This document shows positions 23,401 through 33,226 of a stretch of DNA of 64,000 nucleotides, one piece after another; position 1 is the first letter of the stretch, and each line of letters opens with the position of its first letter. Source of the stretch: Euwallacea fornicatus (Eukaryota > Arthropoda > Insecta > Coleoptera > Curculionidae); assembly GCF_040115645.1 (NCBI RefSeq), contig NC_089547.1:5270001-5334000 (forward strand), read 5' to 3'. Below the pieces are notes generated by a model. That model was not told where the DNA came from and searched no databases. It saw nothing but the letters and a program-made list of their open reading frames with translations. Both the position numbers and the translations under genes were made by a program.

Positions 23401-26400
23401 TGAGTCCGGGCTGCTTCAATTCATTGGGAATGATACAACGGACGAAGTGAGGCTGGGTGGCCCTCAAGGTGGACATCAAGTTGTTCAGTTGTTCCTAAGG
23501 AATCGAGTTGATTGGTCAGATTTCGGGCGTCAAAGACACGCGAGTATGCTGGTTACAGATTTGTGAGGGGTTTGGTCAGTGGCTGAAATCGAGTCTGACC
23601 GCTGGTCAGATTCTTGGTTTCCGCGGAAATCGGCTCTGCACGAAAACAATACATCTTTAGGCGTGATTTTCAGTTTCGCAACGGCGATTTCTCTGCGCGC
23701 ACCGCCATGCCTGCGTCACTTCAGTTCGCCGTTGCGTCACGAACATCATGGCGAAGAGAGAAAAGACTGTCGCGACGTTGCCATTATTTAAGTTCACGAT
23801 GCCACCACCGACTAAACGGATTTAATGTTGAAATAGCAACACTGCGGTTAGCAAGAATTCCCATCGAACCTGTAACCAGAGGGGTGAGTGGTGTTACTTG
23901 TTTAGTTTTCTGGGTTAGAACTGGCCGGCTAAAGCAGTAAGGAGCTTTAGTACCTATCTGAATTAGTGATTAAACATGAGGACGACTGTGGTCTGCAGTA
24001 CTGTGTTAAAATAAACCATTTTATTGGCTTTTAAGTAATTTGTTTTCGTAAAGTAAACCGATGGTGTTAGGAACAGGATCTGTGCAGGGCCCTTATAGAG
24101 GGCTCAGACAAATAACTCATTGATATGATACCAATCACAAAACAAGGCAGAACGTATCCTTTATGCCTTGGGTTGATACGTGAATAAATCAAACATTAAC
24201 GGTTACTTTTCTATGGTGTCCTAGAAAATAACCATAACAAATGGTAGTAAAAAAACCAACCGTTCCCCTGTGTATAGATTTTGGAACAATTTCGTATTAC
24301 GTGAATGAAAGTGGGGACATCCATGTTGGAACGTACCTTGTAGGCTGAGGACACAGTGGCGAAACCACCGCCCTTCTTTCCGCGACCACCTATAACACAT
24401 GCAAGAGTTACAGCATCTAGTTTTATTAAGCGCGTATAAAAGGAGGGGAATTACCGAGCGCGCCTTTTAAGGCTCGCTTGAGCCCTAAAAGGGCGGACTT
24501 TGCTTCGCAATAGAGGTAAAGTTATTTAGGTGAATAGCTCTGAGCTCAGCGACAGCAGAGATATCAGAGAAATTACCCTGTACATAGCAGATACGGTCTG
24601 GAAGGCAGAACCCTTGGTTCTCTTGGCACCTAAGTATCACAAATTTTAATTCGAGTTTTCTGGGAAGTTTACGGTCTTAAAGAGGGAGATTTACCTTTGG
24701 CGTCGCCGCCGCCGGACTGTCCGGGATGGTCGGCGAAGATCTCCACCAAAAGCTTGTTGGTGCCCTTCTTGAATAAGTCGACAACCGTGTCGTTCAGAGG
24801 GTCCTTGTTCTTTTCCAACCAGCCGGTGATGTTGTATGGTACCTGGGATAAAGCTCGATTAGCTTCGGAGAAGCCCAAGGACTTTCCGACCCGGAACTTA
24901 CATTACCGGCGTAATGGCCCAGGGTGAAGTGGGCGGCTTGCTGGCCAGGCTTTGGCGGTTTGGGCTTCTGGAAGTTGGGAGACTTGCCCAAATGGTTGGT
25001 GTTCAGTTTCTCAACGAAGGTCTGATCGGTAGCTTTGGGGAACATAGATTCTTCTTCAAGGATGGACAAGATGCCCATGGGCTACATCGGGGGAAAATTC
25101 AGTGAGGCCTTGTCTCGCTTGTGGAGACTTCTGTCGGGCGTCCGCCCTCGAGACAGTCTTCACGGAGGCAAATTATGTTATGAGGCAGAAAGCAAGTTTT
25201 ACAGTACCTTCGGTGCTGAAGCTGCGCTAGTTTGTGTCACTGTGCATAGACTAGAATCATTTAAACTAAACGGTGTCTCAAATTGTTTTTTAACTACTCA
25301 AACTACGGAAAAGAGGTACTTCAAACGTCCAAGCAATTGGTACCTTCTCAATCAAATCAATGCAAGGCTGAAGGTCCAGGCCGAAATCTATGAACTTCCA
25401 GCCAATGCCCTCAATGAGGTATTGCTCTTGTTCCAGGATGAACATGTGATGGTTATAGAACTGTTGCAGCTTTTCGTTCGAATAGTTTATACACAGTTGA
25501 TTAAAGCCGTTATACTGGAAAATGGACGGTTAGCACAAGGGTTTTAGTCTATTGGTTCGTCGATTAGGATCTGACGTCAGCATTAACCTCAGATCCCCGG
25601 GTTAGTTACAGTTAATCGGCTACGTTAGTCACTGATTTGTAGCTTGTCAGGGGGGGGGGGGGGGGGGGCTAAAAGTTCAAAATTTAGTTTGTAGAGGGAT
25701 GAATGTGGAGCTTCAGTTCGGTGTGCGCACTCAAGGGGTGGTTCATCTGGACTGGGGAAAAAAACCCTCAAAAGTGCCCGAAAGTCAAGCACGGCAACAT
25801 CGCCTCAGAGCGCCATATGACGTCATGCAAACAAAAGGCCGGCGCAATGTTGCCTCTACCAGTTTTGACTGTCGGCCATGAACCACCCGCCAGTACCGCT
25901 CCAGTTAAGTTATTAATGTGAGAAAACTGGGAGTTGTAAGACAAAACGGGGCTGCCTATTAATCAAAATAAAAACTATCAAAAAAACTAGAGAAAAGGGG
26001 GGTTTTAGTTGGAGATTGTTTATGTGGAACTTTGCGGTACTTTGAGAGGAAGCACTGAAGGTAGTGCCCTAATACCTTCTCTATAAGTTCGATACAGGCA
26101 GCCAAGTCCATACCAAAATCAATGAAAGCCCATTCGATACCTTCCCGTTGGTATTCTTCTTGTTCGAGTACGAACATGTGATGGTTAAAGAATTGTTGTA
26201 ACTTTTCATTGGTAAAGTTGATGCAAAGTTGCTCAAAGCTGTTGAACTATACATATAAAACAAACAAACATATAAACTCGGGCGTTCCTTAGTGCTCGTG
26301 TGCCCTGTACATTGGGTGGAGTCGACTAGGAAACTTACGGCAACATATACATATAACTACAAATAAGGTTTAAATTGGGCAGGTCCAAGACCGGATTAGT

Positions 26401-29400
26401 GTCGGAACGTGGATCATGCGCAACACTGCCCGTCTGATTCAACTTGGCCCTGAGGGGCCGATCGAGGCCGGAGTCAGTGATCGCCCACGGAACACCCTCG
26501 CGTTGGTATTCCCGTTGGTCGAATGCGAACGTGTGGCGATTAGAGAACAGCGACAACTTTTCGTCGGTCAAGTTGATGCAAAGCTGCTCAAAGCTGTTGA
26601 ACTGCAGCGGGAGCGTAACATGTAACTACTGCGGTCTCGTTAGTGTCCCGCGGGCCCGGTGAGGGCTCTGGGAGCCACTAGGAGACCTAACTACTGCATA
26701 CAACATATAAACAGAGGGGTTTCTGCGGCTCAAACAGGAAGCACATTGAGATCTTGCGCGGCTCGCCAGGCGTCTCAATTACCTTTTCGATCAACTCAAT
26801 GCAGGCGGCCAAATCAAGACCGAAATCAATGAAAGTCCACTGAATACCTTCTTGTTGGTATTCTTCTTGTTCGAGTACGAACATGTGATGGTTAAAGAAT
26901 TGTTGCAACTTTTCGTTGGTAAAGTTGATGCAAAGTTGCTCAAAGCTGTTGAACTGGTGGTGTAAACAAACATTTAAACTATGTGTAGGCAACTCGCAAT
27001 CCATGTACAGTAGGTGGAGTTACAGAAAGTGTACCTATTAGAGTATTTAAGGGTGATTGGCCCGGGTATCCTGCAAGGCCAATAACGGGGGATTCTATCC
27101 ACAAAGCGACAACAACAGCCTCCGGGGGATGGATTACCTTTTCGATCAACTCAATACAAGCAGCCAAATCCATGCCAAAATCTATAAACACCCAATCAAT
27201 GCCCTCGGCCTTGTACTCCTCTTGCTCGAGCACGAACATGTGGTGATTGAAGAATTGTTGCAGTTTCTCGTTCGTAAAGTTGATACAGAGTTGCTCAAAA
27301 CCGTTGAACTACGCACACAAAAACCCACATGAGACTGGGGGGGGACATCCCGAGGGGGTGATTCGGGACCGCGACGCTCGAACAGTCACACATACACACA
27401 CGTGAGACATTCACAGGGGCGAGTTACCTTCTCGATTAGCTCAATGCAAGCGGCCAAGTCCATACCGAAATCTATGAACACCCAGTCGATACCCTCGATC
27501 TTGTACTCTTCCTGCTCGAGCACGAACATGTGATGGTTAAAGAACTGCTGCAGTTTCTCGTTGGTGAAGTTAATGCACAACTGCTCGAACCCGTTGTACT
27601 GAGAGTCTTTAAGTTAGTGTCTTTTTGGCACAGAGGTGTTAGGGGGCACCAATCAAATTTAGCATTCCACCTTACCTCGCGACGCGCAGCCGTAGAGAGA
27701 AAGAGCATTAAGAGTGAGTGTTAGAAGCGACAGTCAAGCTAACCTTCTCGATAAGTTCGATGCAAGCGGCCAAGTCCATGCCGAAATCGATGAACACCCA
27801 CGTAATACCTTCCCTGGTATATTCTTCCTGTTCCAGGACGAACATGTGGTGGTTGAAGAATTGCTGCAGCTTCTCGTTAGTAAAGTTAATGCAAAGCTGC
27901 TCGAAGCCGTTATACTGAGTTAGGCAGAAGAAGTGAAAATTAGCTATTTGATTTGCCGTTCGGGAAGATCCTCCACTTATCAGACGTTTCGGAGCGTCCA
28001 GGCCGCCGCCATTGTGACGTCGCGCCCATTGCGCTCTTAAGAGAGTCCAATATGGCGGCCAGACAAAAGACGGTTGCGCGGTTGCCGTTTTTTTTTCTTT
28101 CAAGAAACGTGATTGGAATGGAGAAATTTCCCTTTGTGGTATTAAAAAGAGACGCTCGCGCCCTCAACGTCAACCTCATTCACGCCTTTATACACCCGTT
28201 CATCCCTTACAATAAGGCCCCACCTATGAACTGCTAGAGAGAATCGTTAGAGTATAATACATCCAGGCCAAGCATCTAGCTCCAAGACCTGTTAGACCAT
28301 GAATTGATGTTCGTTGGAGCTAAACGCGAAGCAACTAACTATAAATTTCCACCATGTACAGGATCATCGAAGATTTAATCTAACCAGAATCGAATGGGGG
28401 GGATTCTCACCCCTGTTCGAGAAAACTTACGTCGAAGATTTCAAAGCCGGCGATATCCAGTACACCAATGAAGTGCTGTCTCTTTTGCTTGGTGTCCAGA
28501 GTCTCGTTACATTTCTTCACCAGGTACTTGAACAGCCTGTCGAACATAGCCTTGGACATAGCGCCCACGGAGTAGGCTACTTGGTTCACGTTCCTACCCT
28601 GGGTCACGAACTCGTTACCGACCTTGATCCTTGGCTTGACCAGGGCAGTGTATAAGGCCTGGGCTTCGACGCCCAACAGTTTGGCCACCTTCTCACCTTC
28701 CTGCGAGCGAATGTCCTGAGTGAAGAACACAGAGTGCCGACGCAACGTACCTCAGTGCCGTCGGCTTCGGCCTGTTCTTCACGGCCCCTCTGCTTGAACT
28801 TCAGAGTGCCCATGTGCATGACGGAAGCGGTGATCTTGTAGATGTCGTTCTTCTCCTCTTGGGTGAAACCCAAGATGTCGAAAGCTTGCTACACAGTGGA
28901 AGATTATTTTAAAGTGCGCAGATCAGACTTGGGGCGCAGCTACATGGAAATTACGTGGACGACGCACTTTACAAGCGTTAAGTGACGGTCACAACAAGTG
29001 GTAGATTTGGGTGAAAAATTGGACTTTTACAAACATTTATGGGACGAGTACAGAAACGTGACAAAGACGAGCAGAACTTACGTCAGTTAAACCAATTTCT
29101 TCACCGTCGTCTACCCCGTTAATGGTAATTTTACCCTGAGAAACGCTGTTATAGTCATAGATATCGTTGGACAAAAAGCACATGTCTGTCGAGGAGAAGA
29201 GAAAACGGCGTTAAATTACTGAGAATAAATTTATGCGGAATGGAGTGACATAAAGGATTCTCAAGGTAAAAGTCTCCTCTGATGTGCCATGATGGACCGG
29301 CGCTACAGCTGTGAACGTCTGCGCTACAGGTGCTCAACAATAACAGAGGGAATATCTACTGGGTGCTCAAGGAGGCTGGCATATCTCGGGAACAGCTAAT

Positions 29401-32400
29401 CGCAGTGTATCAATAAATACCAGTTAACGCAAGGAGGCTCAATGGCCACCCAGTAGCTACGTTCTCGTATTACTATCAAAATCCCTCTTGATGAACCCCA
29501 AGAAAGGTATTGTTGAGGAACCTGAAAGTGGTACCGTTGCTACACATTAAAAACAGAAAGTTCTATACAACCAACGAGTTAAGCCAAAGTTAAATGGTAC
29601 CACCCAAATGCTCTTGAAAGCGGCAATAAAGCGTATGAAATCACCCTACTAAGGTTACCTCACATTGCCTAGTGAGTGAAGGTGGTTAGTAAAGAACTTA
29701 CATCCGTAAGGGTACATTCTTCCGCATCGTCCACAGATGGGATTTTAGTTTTTCCCTGGGACACAAAGTTGTAATCCATAATGTTATTGGATAACAAACA
29801 TTGTTCTAGAATACAAAGGGATAGGATCAATACACACGACAAAGGGTTTCGATGAGAGTCTAAGATCTACGGCCCCTTTTTGGGCGGGTGTAAGTCAACG
29901 GGTCATGTGCTTAAGCACCCATTCTACTAGAGCAGGGGGGGGGAGTCAGCTTTGCGAGTATCGCAGCTATCCAATAGCCGACACTCGCGAAAGGGTCAAC
30001 AAGCACAAAAAAGGGCTTGGGGATAGGCTGATCGACTCATCCCCTCTTACATCTGTCAATCTACACTCTTCGGCATCATCTACATTGGGGATGGTAGTTT
30101 TGCCCTGGGCGACGAAGTTGTAATCCATGATGTTATTGGACAAAATACACATGTCTAGAGAACACGAGCACATAATGATTTTGGGTGTTTGGGATTCTCA
30201 TAAGAAGGGGACGATTTTAGTGTACGTTGTAGTTCAGTTCACACCTCCAGTGTGTTTGGGGTGCTTTCATGGGGTATTTCATGGTAGATCATAGGGCATG
30301 GTAGGTAGGCCAAATCGAGAAAAGTCTCGTAAGACACGAAGGCTGATCAAGCGATTGATGGGCCCTCAGCCTTAGCTTTAGGGGATTATTGATAGCGACG
30401 CCTGCGGTAGGCTTAATTCGGGATTTGAGGAAGTCCCGGGTCGAAGCGCGAAAACTCCCCGCGTTTATTTTTCGTAAGTCGGACACGCATTCCCTGCAGA
30501 TTTGATATTTAGCCTTAGACACGTGGACCGAAATTAGGACGGTCCAGGGTGAATCAACATCCCCTCAGTCCTTCCTTGTCCGTGATCAGGGTCGCGCGGA
30601 TTTGGCCTGCCTATGATAAGGGTAGGGAACACTTTGTATAACGTACCCTTAAGTCCTGCTACAGCTCCAGACATGATCTGGTAGAAAATGTGGTAAGAAC
30701 GTTCCAGGGATTGTTGGGAGATGACACGAGCCTTCTCCAGCAGATCTAGCGTCATTCAAAGGATCATTAGCCTTTCCAAGCTTGTACAATTAAAAATAGG
30801 ACTTACAAGTTTCGATATCAGCACCAGCCAGTTTTCCGGTTGGCCCGAAGTGGATACGGATGAATTTACCCTATTTACCAGAGTGAGGCTCATTGAGCGG
30901 TTTGTGACGAGAGCATGAGGTAACTTACGAAACGGGAGGAGTTGTCGTTACGCACGGTCTTAGCGTTACCGAAGGCTTCAAGTACGGGATTGGTCTGGAC
31001 GACTTGATCTTCCAGAGTTCCCTTCTTCTGCTGCTCTTCGGTTGGTTTCTTGGTGGAGGCACCGACGGTAGCGAAGTAGGCAATTACCTTCTTCGTGTTT
31101 TCAGTTTTTCCGGCACCAGACTCACCACTGGGGGGAAAAGAGCGGTTTTATAAAGGGGGAAGATGCCGAGTGGCACGAAGTCACTGCACACTGATTTCCG
31201 TTAGAAATTGCAGTTGATTTGATACTTACGTAATCAACATAGATTGATTCTCGTGGTCTGTAAGCAAAGAAAGAGCCCACTTTAGCCCGCAGGAATATCA
31301 ACAATCAAACTCGGCACTTACTGGTCAACATGTTCACGTAGGCCCCGTCAGAAATGGCGAAGATATGGGGTGGCACCTCATTACGCCTCTTACCACGGTA
31401 CAGCTTGGCGCAACGGTTGGTGTATACGGGGAAGCGCTTGTAAGGATTAATGGCGACGCAGAAGAGTCCAGAGTATGTCTGTAAGAACGGTCAGCAACGG
31501 TTAAAATCGCAGCTAGCGGGGGGAGTTTTATCATAAAAACAACGTTGCCAGTTACGTTGATGGTAACGGAACGTTAAGCGGCTGAGACGGTACCAACAAC
31601 GTTAAAGGTAGTGGTACACAAGATGAAGAAGAAAAATGAGTTAGAACTGGAAAGAACATAGACCGTAAACTAAACCAATCGAGCACCATCTCTTCCTAAG
31701 TCTCATGGGTCGAGATGGTGCCGCTTAACACTGGAGAGATTGTTAGCACAGCGCGGCAATAACTTTCGGCATCTGGACAAAATGGTGAAAGTATTGCCGC
31801 AAGAAAAAAAAACCAAACACGTCAATCAGTCTTGGTCGGTGTATTGCCGATGTTCCCAAGAAGTCCTGGAGGTCCCCGGACCGGACACAAGAGCACTTAC
31901 GTAAATAAGCTTGGCATAATAACGTTGTTTCAAGTTGTGCAATACGGAAGCGTCATTGAGATATGTCAAGTTGGACATATCCTCGCATTTTTCGTACTTG
32001 GGAGGGTTTACTTGGGAGACCTGCTCTTTCTTGAAGTTCTTTTCCTAGATGGCCGGAGAAAAACCGAAGTTAGTAGGGAAGCGAACGGTACTTACGTAGA
32101 TGAGTCTAGCGTAGTAGCGCTGTTTCAGGTTGTGCAATACTGCCGCATCGTTTAGATAGGTCAAATCGGCCATATCTTCGACTTTTTCGTATTTGGGAGG
32201 GTTCACTTGGTACACTTGGTCTTTTTTGAATGGCTTTTCCTAAATTACTCAAATCCCATTGATTATGTTGGCTCATTTGTGCGTACGTGTGCATATACAT
32301 ATATATACGAGTTTTGCTTACGTCTCTGTGAGAACAAGGATTTACTCAACAATGTATTACCTCTCCTCCGGGGACGCCAACCGAGACCAGGTCACCTTTG

Positions 32401-32564
32401 GTGCCCCTGATTTCACCCAGCACGAAACCCTCCTTCTCGTCCGGGACCCAGCAAGATTTTTTGGCATCGTAGGGCTTGGTCTGATCTATACGTTTCTGTT
32501 CCAAGGAGACGAAGAGGTATGGGGTGGGATCTTCATCCTCCTGGTTCGCTGGTGGCTTCGGCAT
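15029..32564 (-). CDS. Mhc: Muscle myosin heavy chain (single sarcomeric Mhc gene with alternative exons)
   Basis: One full splice path gives about 1965 aa (Drosophila about 1962). Exons in transcript order: 32564-32361; one of two (32239-32096 or 32044-31901); 31478-31322; 31257-31230; 31127-30929; 30870-30807; 30745-30647; one of three (30154-30051, 29805-29702, 29185-29082); 28888-28751; 28715-28431; one relay exon of 171 nt; 25081-24902; 24842-24695; one loop-2 exon; 23494-23289; one converter exon; 21406-21143; 20218-20009; 19632-18746; one hinge exon; 17841-16666; 16607-15702; 15106-15029. Motifs include P-loop GESGAGKTEN, switch region NDNSSRF, relay EKLQQFFNHHMF, loop 2 GKKGGGFATVSSAYK, SH1/SH2 helix GVLEGIRICRKGFPNRM, an IQ region and then a long heptad coiled coil. 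It is the thick-filament motor of all muscles, and isoform diversity comes from splicing. Confidence 0.97.
15486..15497 (-). other. Mhc: Possible alternative Mhc C-terminal micro-exon
   Basis: A good acceptor (pyrimidine-poor but ending CTGCAG) is followed in frame by AAT GTT TTC TAG. This would end the protein with NVF instead of the 25-residue tail encoded at 15106-15029. Drosophila Mhc has an optional penultimate exon giving a very short alternative tail. Position and phase fit, but the assignment rests on a short sequence. Confidence 0.4.
18021..18326 (-). other. Mhc: Alternative rod-hinge exon pair (Drosophila exon 15a/15b equivalents)
   Basis: Two 79-nt exons, 18326-18248 and 18099-18021, have identical phases. 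They encode AERDRASIYQELQQT...VGREK and AEKEKAQYFGELNDL...LANEK. This lies in subfragment 2 of the rod, where alternative exons in Drosophila separate flight-muscle from slower isoforms. Confidence 0.92.
20791..20800. promoter_or_regulatory. MEF2 consensus site upstream of the Mrp start
   Basis: TTATTTTTAG is a perfect match to YTAWWWWTAR. It lies about 340 bp upstream of the Mrp ATG in the intron that should hold the internal promoter. Confidence 0.55.
20986..20995. promoter_or_regulatory. Second identical MEF2 consensus site upstream of the Mrp start
   Basis: The same 10-mer TTATTTTTAG recurs 195 bp further upstream of the first, still within the Mrp-side intron. Confidence 0.55.
21043..21076 (+). 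repeat. Short tandem repeat, 13-bp unit
   Basis: GCGGGACTCACT occurs about three times in a row within the same Mhc intron. Confidence 0.7.
22418..23140 (-). other. Mhc: Three alternative converter-domain exons (Drosophila exon 11 equivalents)
   Basis: Three 118-nt exons are at 23140-23023, 22917-22800 and 22535-22418. They start YMILAP, YKILNP and YKILAA and end in YR(V/L)G(H/K)TK. All keep the same phases, so they are interchangeable before the VFFRAGV exon. The first is followed by GCAAGA instead of GT, which is a GC-AG donor. The second has a weak GTCCCG donor. The converter transmits relay movement to the lever arm and strongly affects flight- versus body-muscle kinetics in Drosophila. 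Confidence 0.92.
23690..23795 (+). repeat. Dispersed hairpin-forming repeat, diverged copy 3
   Basis: It is in an Mhc intron. It keeps the order CCGCCATG, then a GC-rich middle, then ATGGCG-AGAGA-AAAAGACTGT and CGACGTTGCC, matching the core of the copies at 9818 and 28000 with about a quarter of positions changed. Confidence 0.5.
24337..24629 (-). other. Mhc: Alternative exon pair for actin-binding loop 2
   Basis: Two 53-nt exons, 24629-24577 and 24389-24337, both enter in phase 1 and leave in phase 0. They encode GAKRTKGSAFQTVSAMYR and GGRGKKGGGFATVSSAYK. Loop 2 (the 50K/20K junction) sets the charge and length of the actin-contact surface. The Drosophila gene encodes only the GKKGGGFATVSS form, within a longer constant exon. 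Confidence 0.9.
25651..25668 (+). repeat. Poly-G run in an Mhc intron
   Basis: About eighteen consecutive G on the + strand (C on the transcribed sense) lie between the relay array and its 3'-most copy. Homopolymers of this length are also common assembly error points. Confidence 0.7.
25810..25860 (+). repeat. Dispersed hairpin-forming repeat, short copy 4
   Basis: CGCCATATGACGTC, then ATGCAAACAAAAGGC and GCGCAATGTTGCC, resemble the core of the other copies. It is weak but in the same order. Confidence 0.35.
26431..26601 (-). pseudogene. Mhc: Decayed relay exon inside the Mhc exon-9 array
   Basis: The start is normal (CAG acceptor, then FNSFEQLCIN). After that the sequence drifts: EKLSLFSNRHTFAFDQREY replaces the invariant EKLQQFFNHHMFVLEQEEY. 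The conserved ACIELIEK end is missing, replaced by RPLRAKLNQTG, and no GT donor follows at the expected position. No stop codon interrupts it, so it is a substitution-degraded exon and not a truncated one. Inclusion would damage the relay helix. Confidence 0.85.
28000..28090 (+). repeat. Dispersed hairpin-forming repeat, copy 2
   Basis: It lies in the Mhc intron before the relay array. About 33 bases from ATGGCGGCC onwards match copy 1 at 9875-9907 at all but one position, and the GCCGCCATTGTG start matches too. Confidence 0.7.
29082..30154 (-). other. Mhc: Three alternative exons near the nucleotide-binding pocket (Drosophila exon 7 equivalents)
   Basis: Three 104-nt exons are present: 30154-30051, 29805-29702, 29185-29082. 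All start in phase 1 and end T-D. They begin DMCILSNNIMDYN, EQCLLSNNIMDYN and DMCFLSNDIYDYN. The third is the most divergent. Drosophila has four such exons, so three here reflects lineage difference. Each is flanked by GT-AG sites. Confidence 0.92.
31901..32239 (-). other. Mhc: Mutually exclusive exon pair in the Mhc N-terminal region (Drosophila exon 3a/3b equivalents)
   Basis: Two 144-nt exons, 32239-32096 and 32044-31901, both start EK-x-FKK and end LKQRYYA(R/K)LIY. They have identical phases and a 51-nt spacer between them, so only one can be used in a message. The variable middle differs (VEDMADLTYLNDAAV against CEDMSNLTYLNDASV). A spacer that short should also help prevent joint inclusion. 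Confidence 0.93.
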
Positions 32565-33190
32565 TTTGGCGGACGGTTACGAAGGGGCTATCGAGACACG
32601 TATAAACAGCCCTAGAGCCTTCCTGGAAGAAACGCCAGGCCTTAATACCGCACCAGAGTAATGTCTAGTGGATGCGAGCGATTAAACACACGTAGGGAAT
32701 CGCTGAAGGGTTAAGTTTATTCCGGTTATTGAGTTCAGGTTTGCTGGGGTAAAGGAGTAACGGACCGGAACGTGTGCCCTACATAGTGCCCCTTTGAAGA
32801 AAGTCTATTTTCGAATTGTCAATGAAGTCCCCGATTCGGATTCTGACTTATTGAGAATCACGCGATCGAAATTTATTATTAAAGTGCGCATCGTACTCTC
32901 CGAAGTTATGCGTAAATTCGTATTTTGTTGTGTTTTTTTGATTTTAAGGTCTGAAATGCTGAATTGGATCGTTTTTATTTCTTTTATCTCATCCGAACAG
33001 CTCAATGTCTAAAGTTCTGCCCACAGGCATCGTCGCGAGCAAGCGGCACCGAGCTGTTCACTTCCCAGTTGAAAAAAGTTGATTTTTTCTCAACAGGTCA
33101 CAGTGTATTTTTCACAAGATTTTTTTTCGGAAAATTCAAAGCAAACTGGTGTTGAACTTGCAGCATCCTTGGCACGGGCCAAGCAATGAA

Positions 33191-33226
33191 GCACCGGGCC
33201 ACGCAGCCGTTTGCGTGGCCCGGTGC
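33191..33226. repeat. Perfect 15-bp inverted repeat with 6-nt loop
   Basis: GCACCGGGCCACGCA at 33191-33205 is followed by a six-base loop and then its exact reverse complement at 33212-33226. This GC-rich stem stands in AT-rich surroundings upstream of Mhc. Confidence 0.85.

Larger units (their letters stand above)
25344..27914 (-). other. Mhc: Expanded array of relay-domain exons (Drosophila exon 9 equivalents): six intact copies plus one decayed
   Basis: Six intact 171-nt exons are at 27914-27744, 27598-27428, 27308-27138, 26953-26783, 26246-26076 and 25514-25344. A seventh slot at 26601-26431 is degraded. Each intact exon encodes 57 residues from (Y/F)N(G/S)F to LIEK, including EKLQQF(F/Y)NHHMF. 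The main differences lie in the stretch after EQE(E/Q)Y: TREGITWV, KIEGIDWV, KAEGIDWV, QQEGIQWT, QREGIEWA, LIEGIGWK. The most 3' copy is the most divergent (NYSNEKLQQFYN, LDLQPCIDLIEK). The relay helix and loop link the nucleotide pocket to the converter and lever arm. Drosophila has three copies. Confidence 0.93.

Noticed and set aside
24695..24842. Alternative copies of the exon before loop 2
   Set aside because: I searched the flanking introns for a second VPYNITGWLEKN-type exon and found none, so it is treated as constant.
29155..29340. Possible fourth exon-7 equivalent near the third copy
   Set aside because: The frame does not contain the LSN(N/D)I(M/Y)DYN core and lacks proper splice sites; only three copies are supported.
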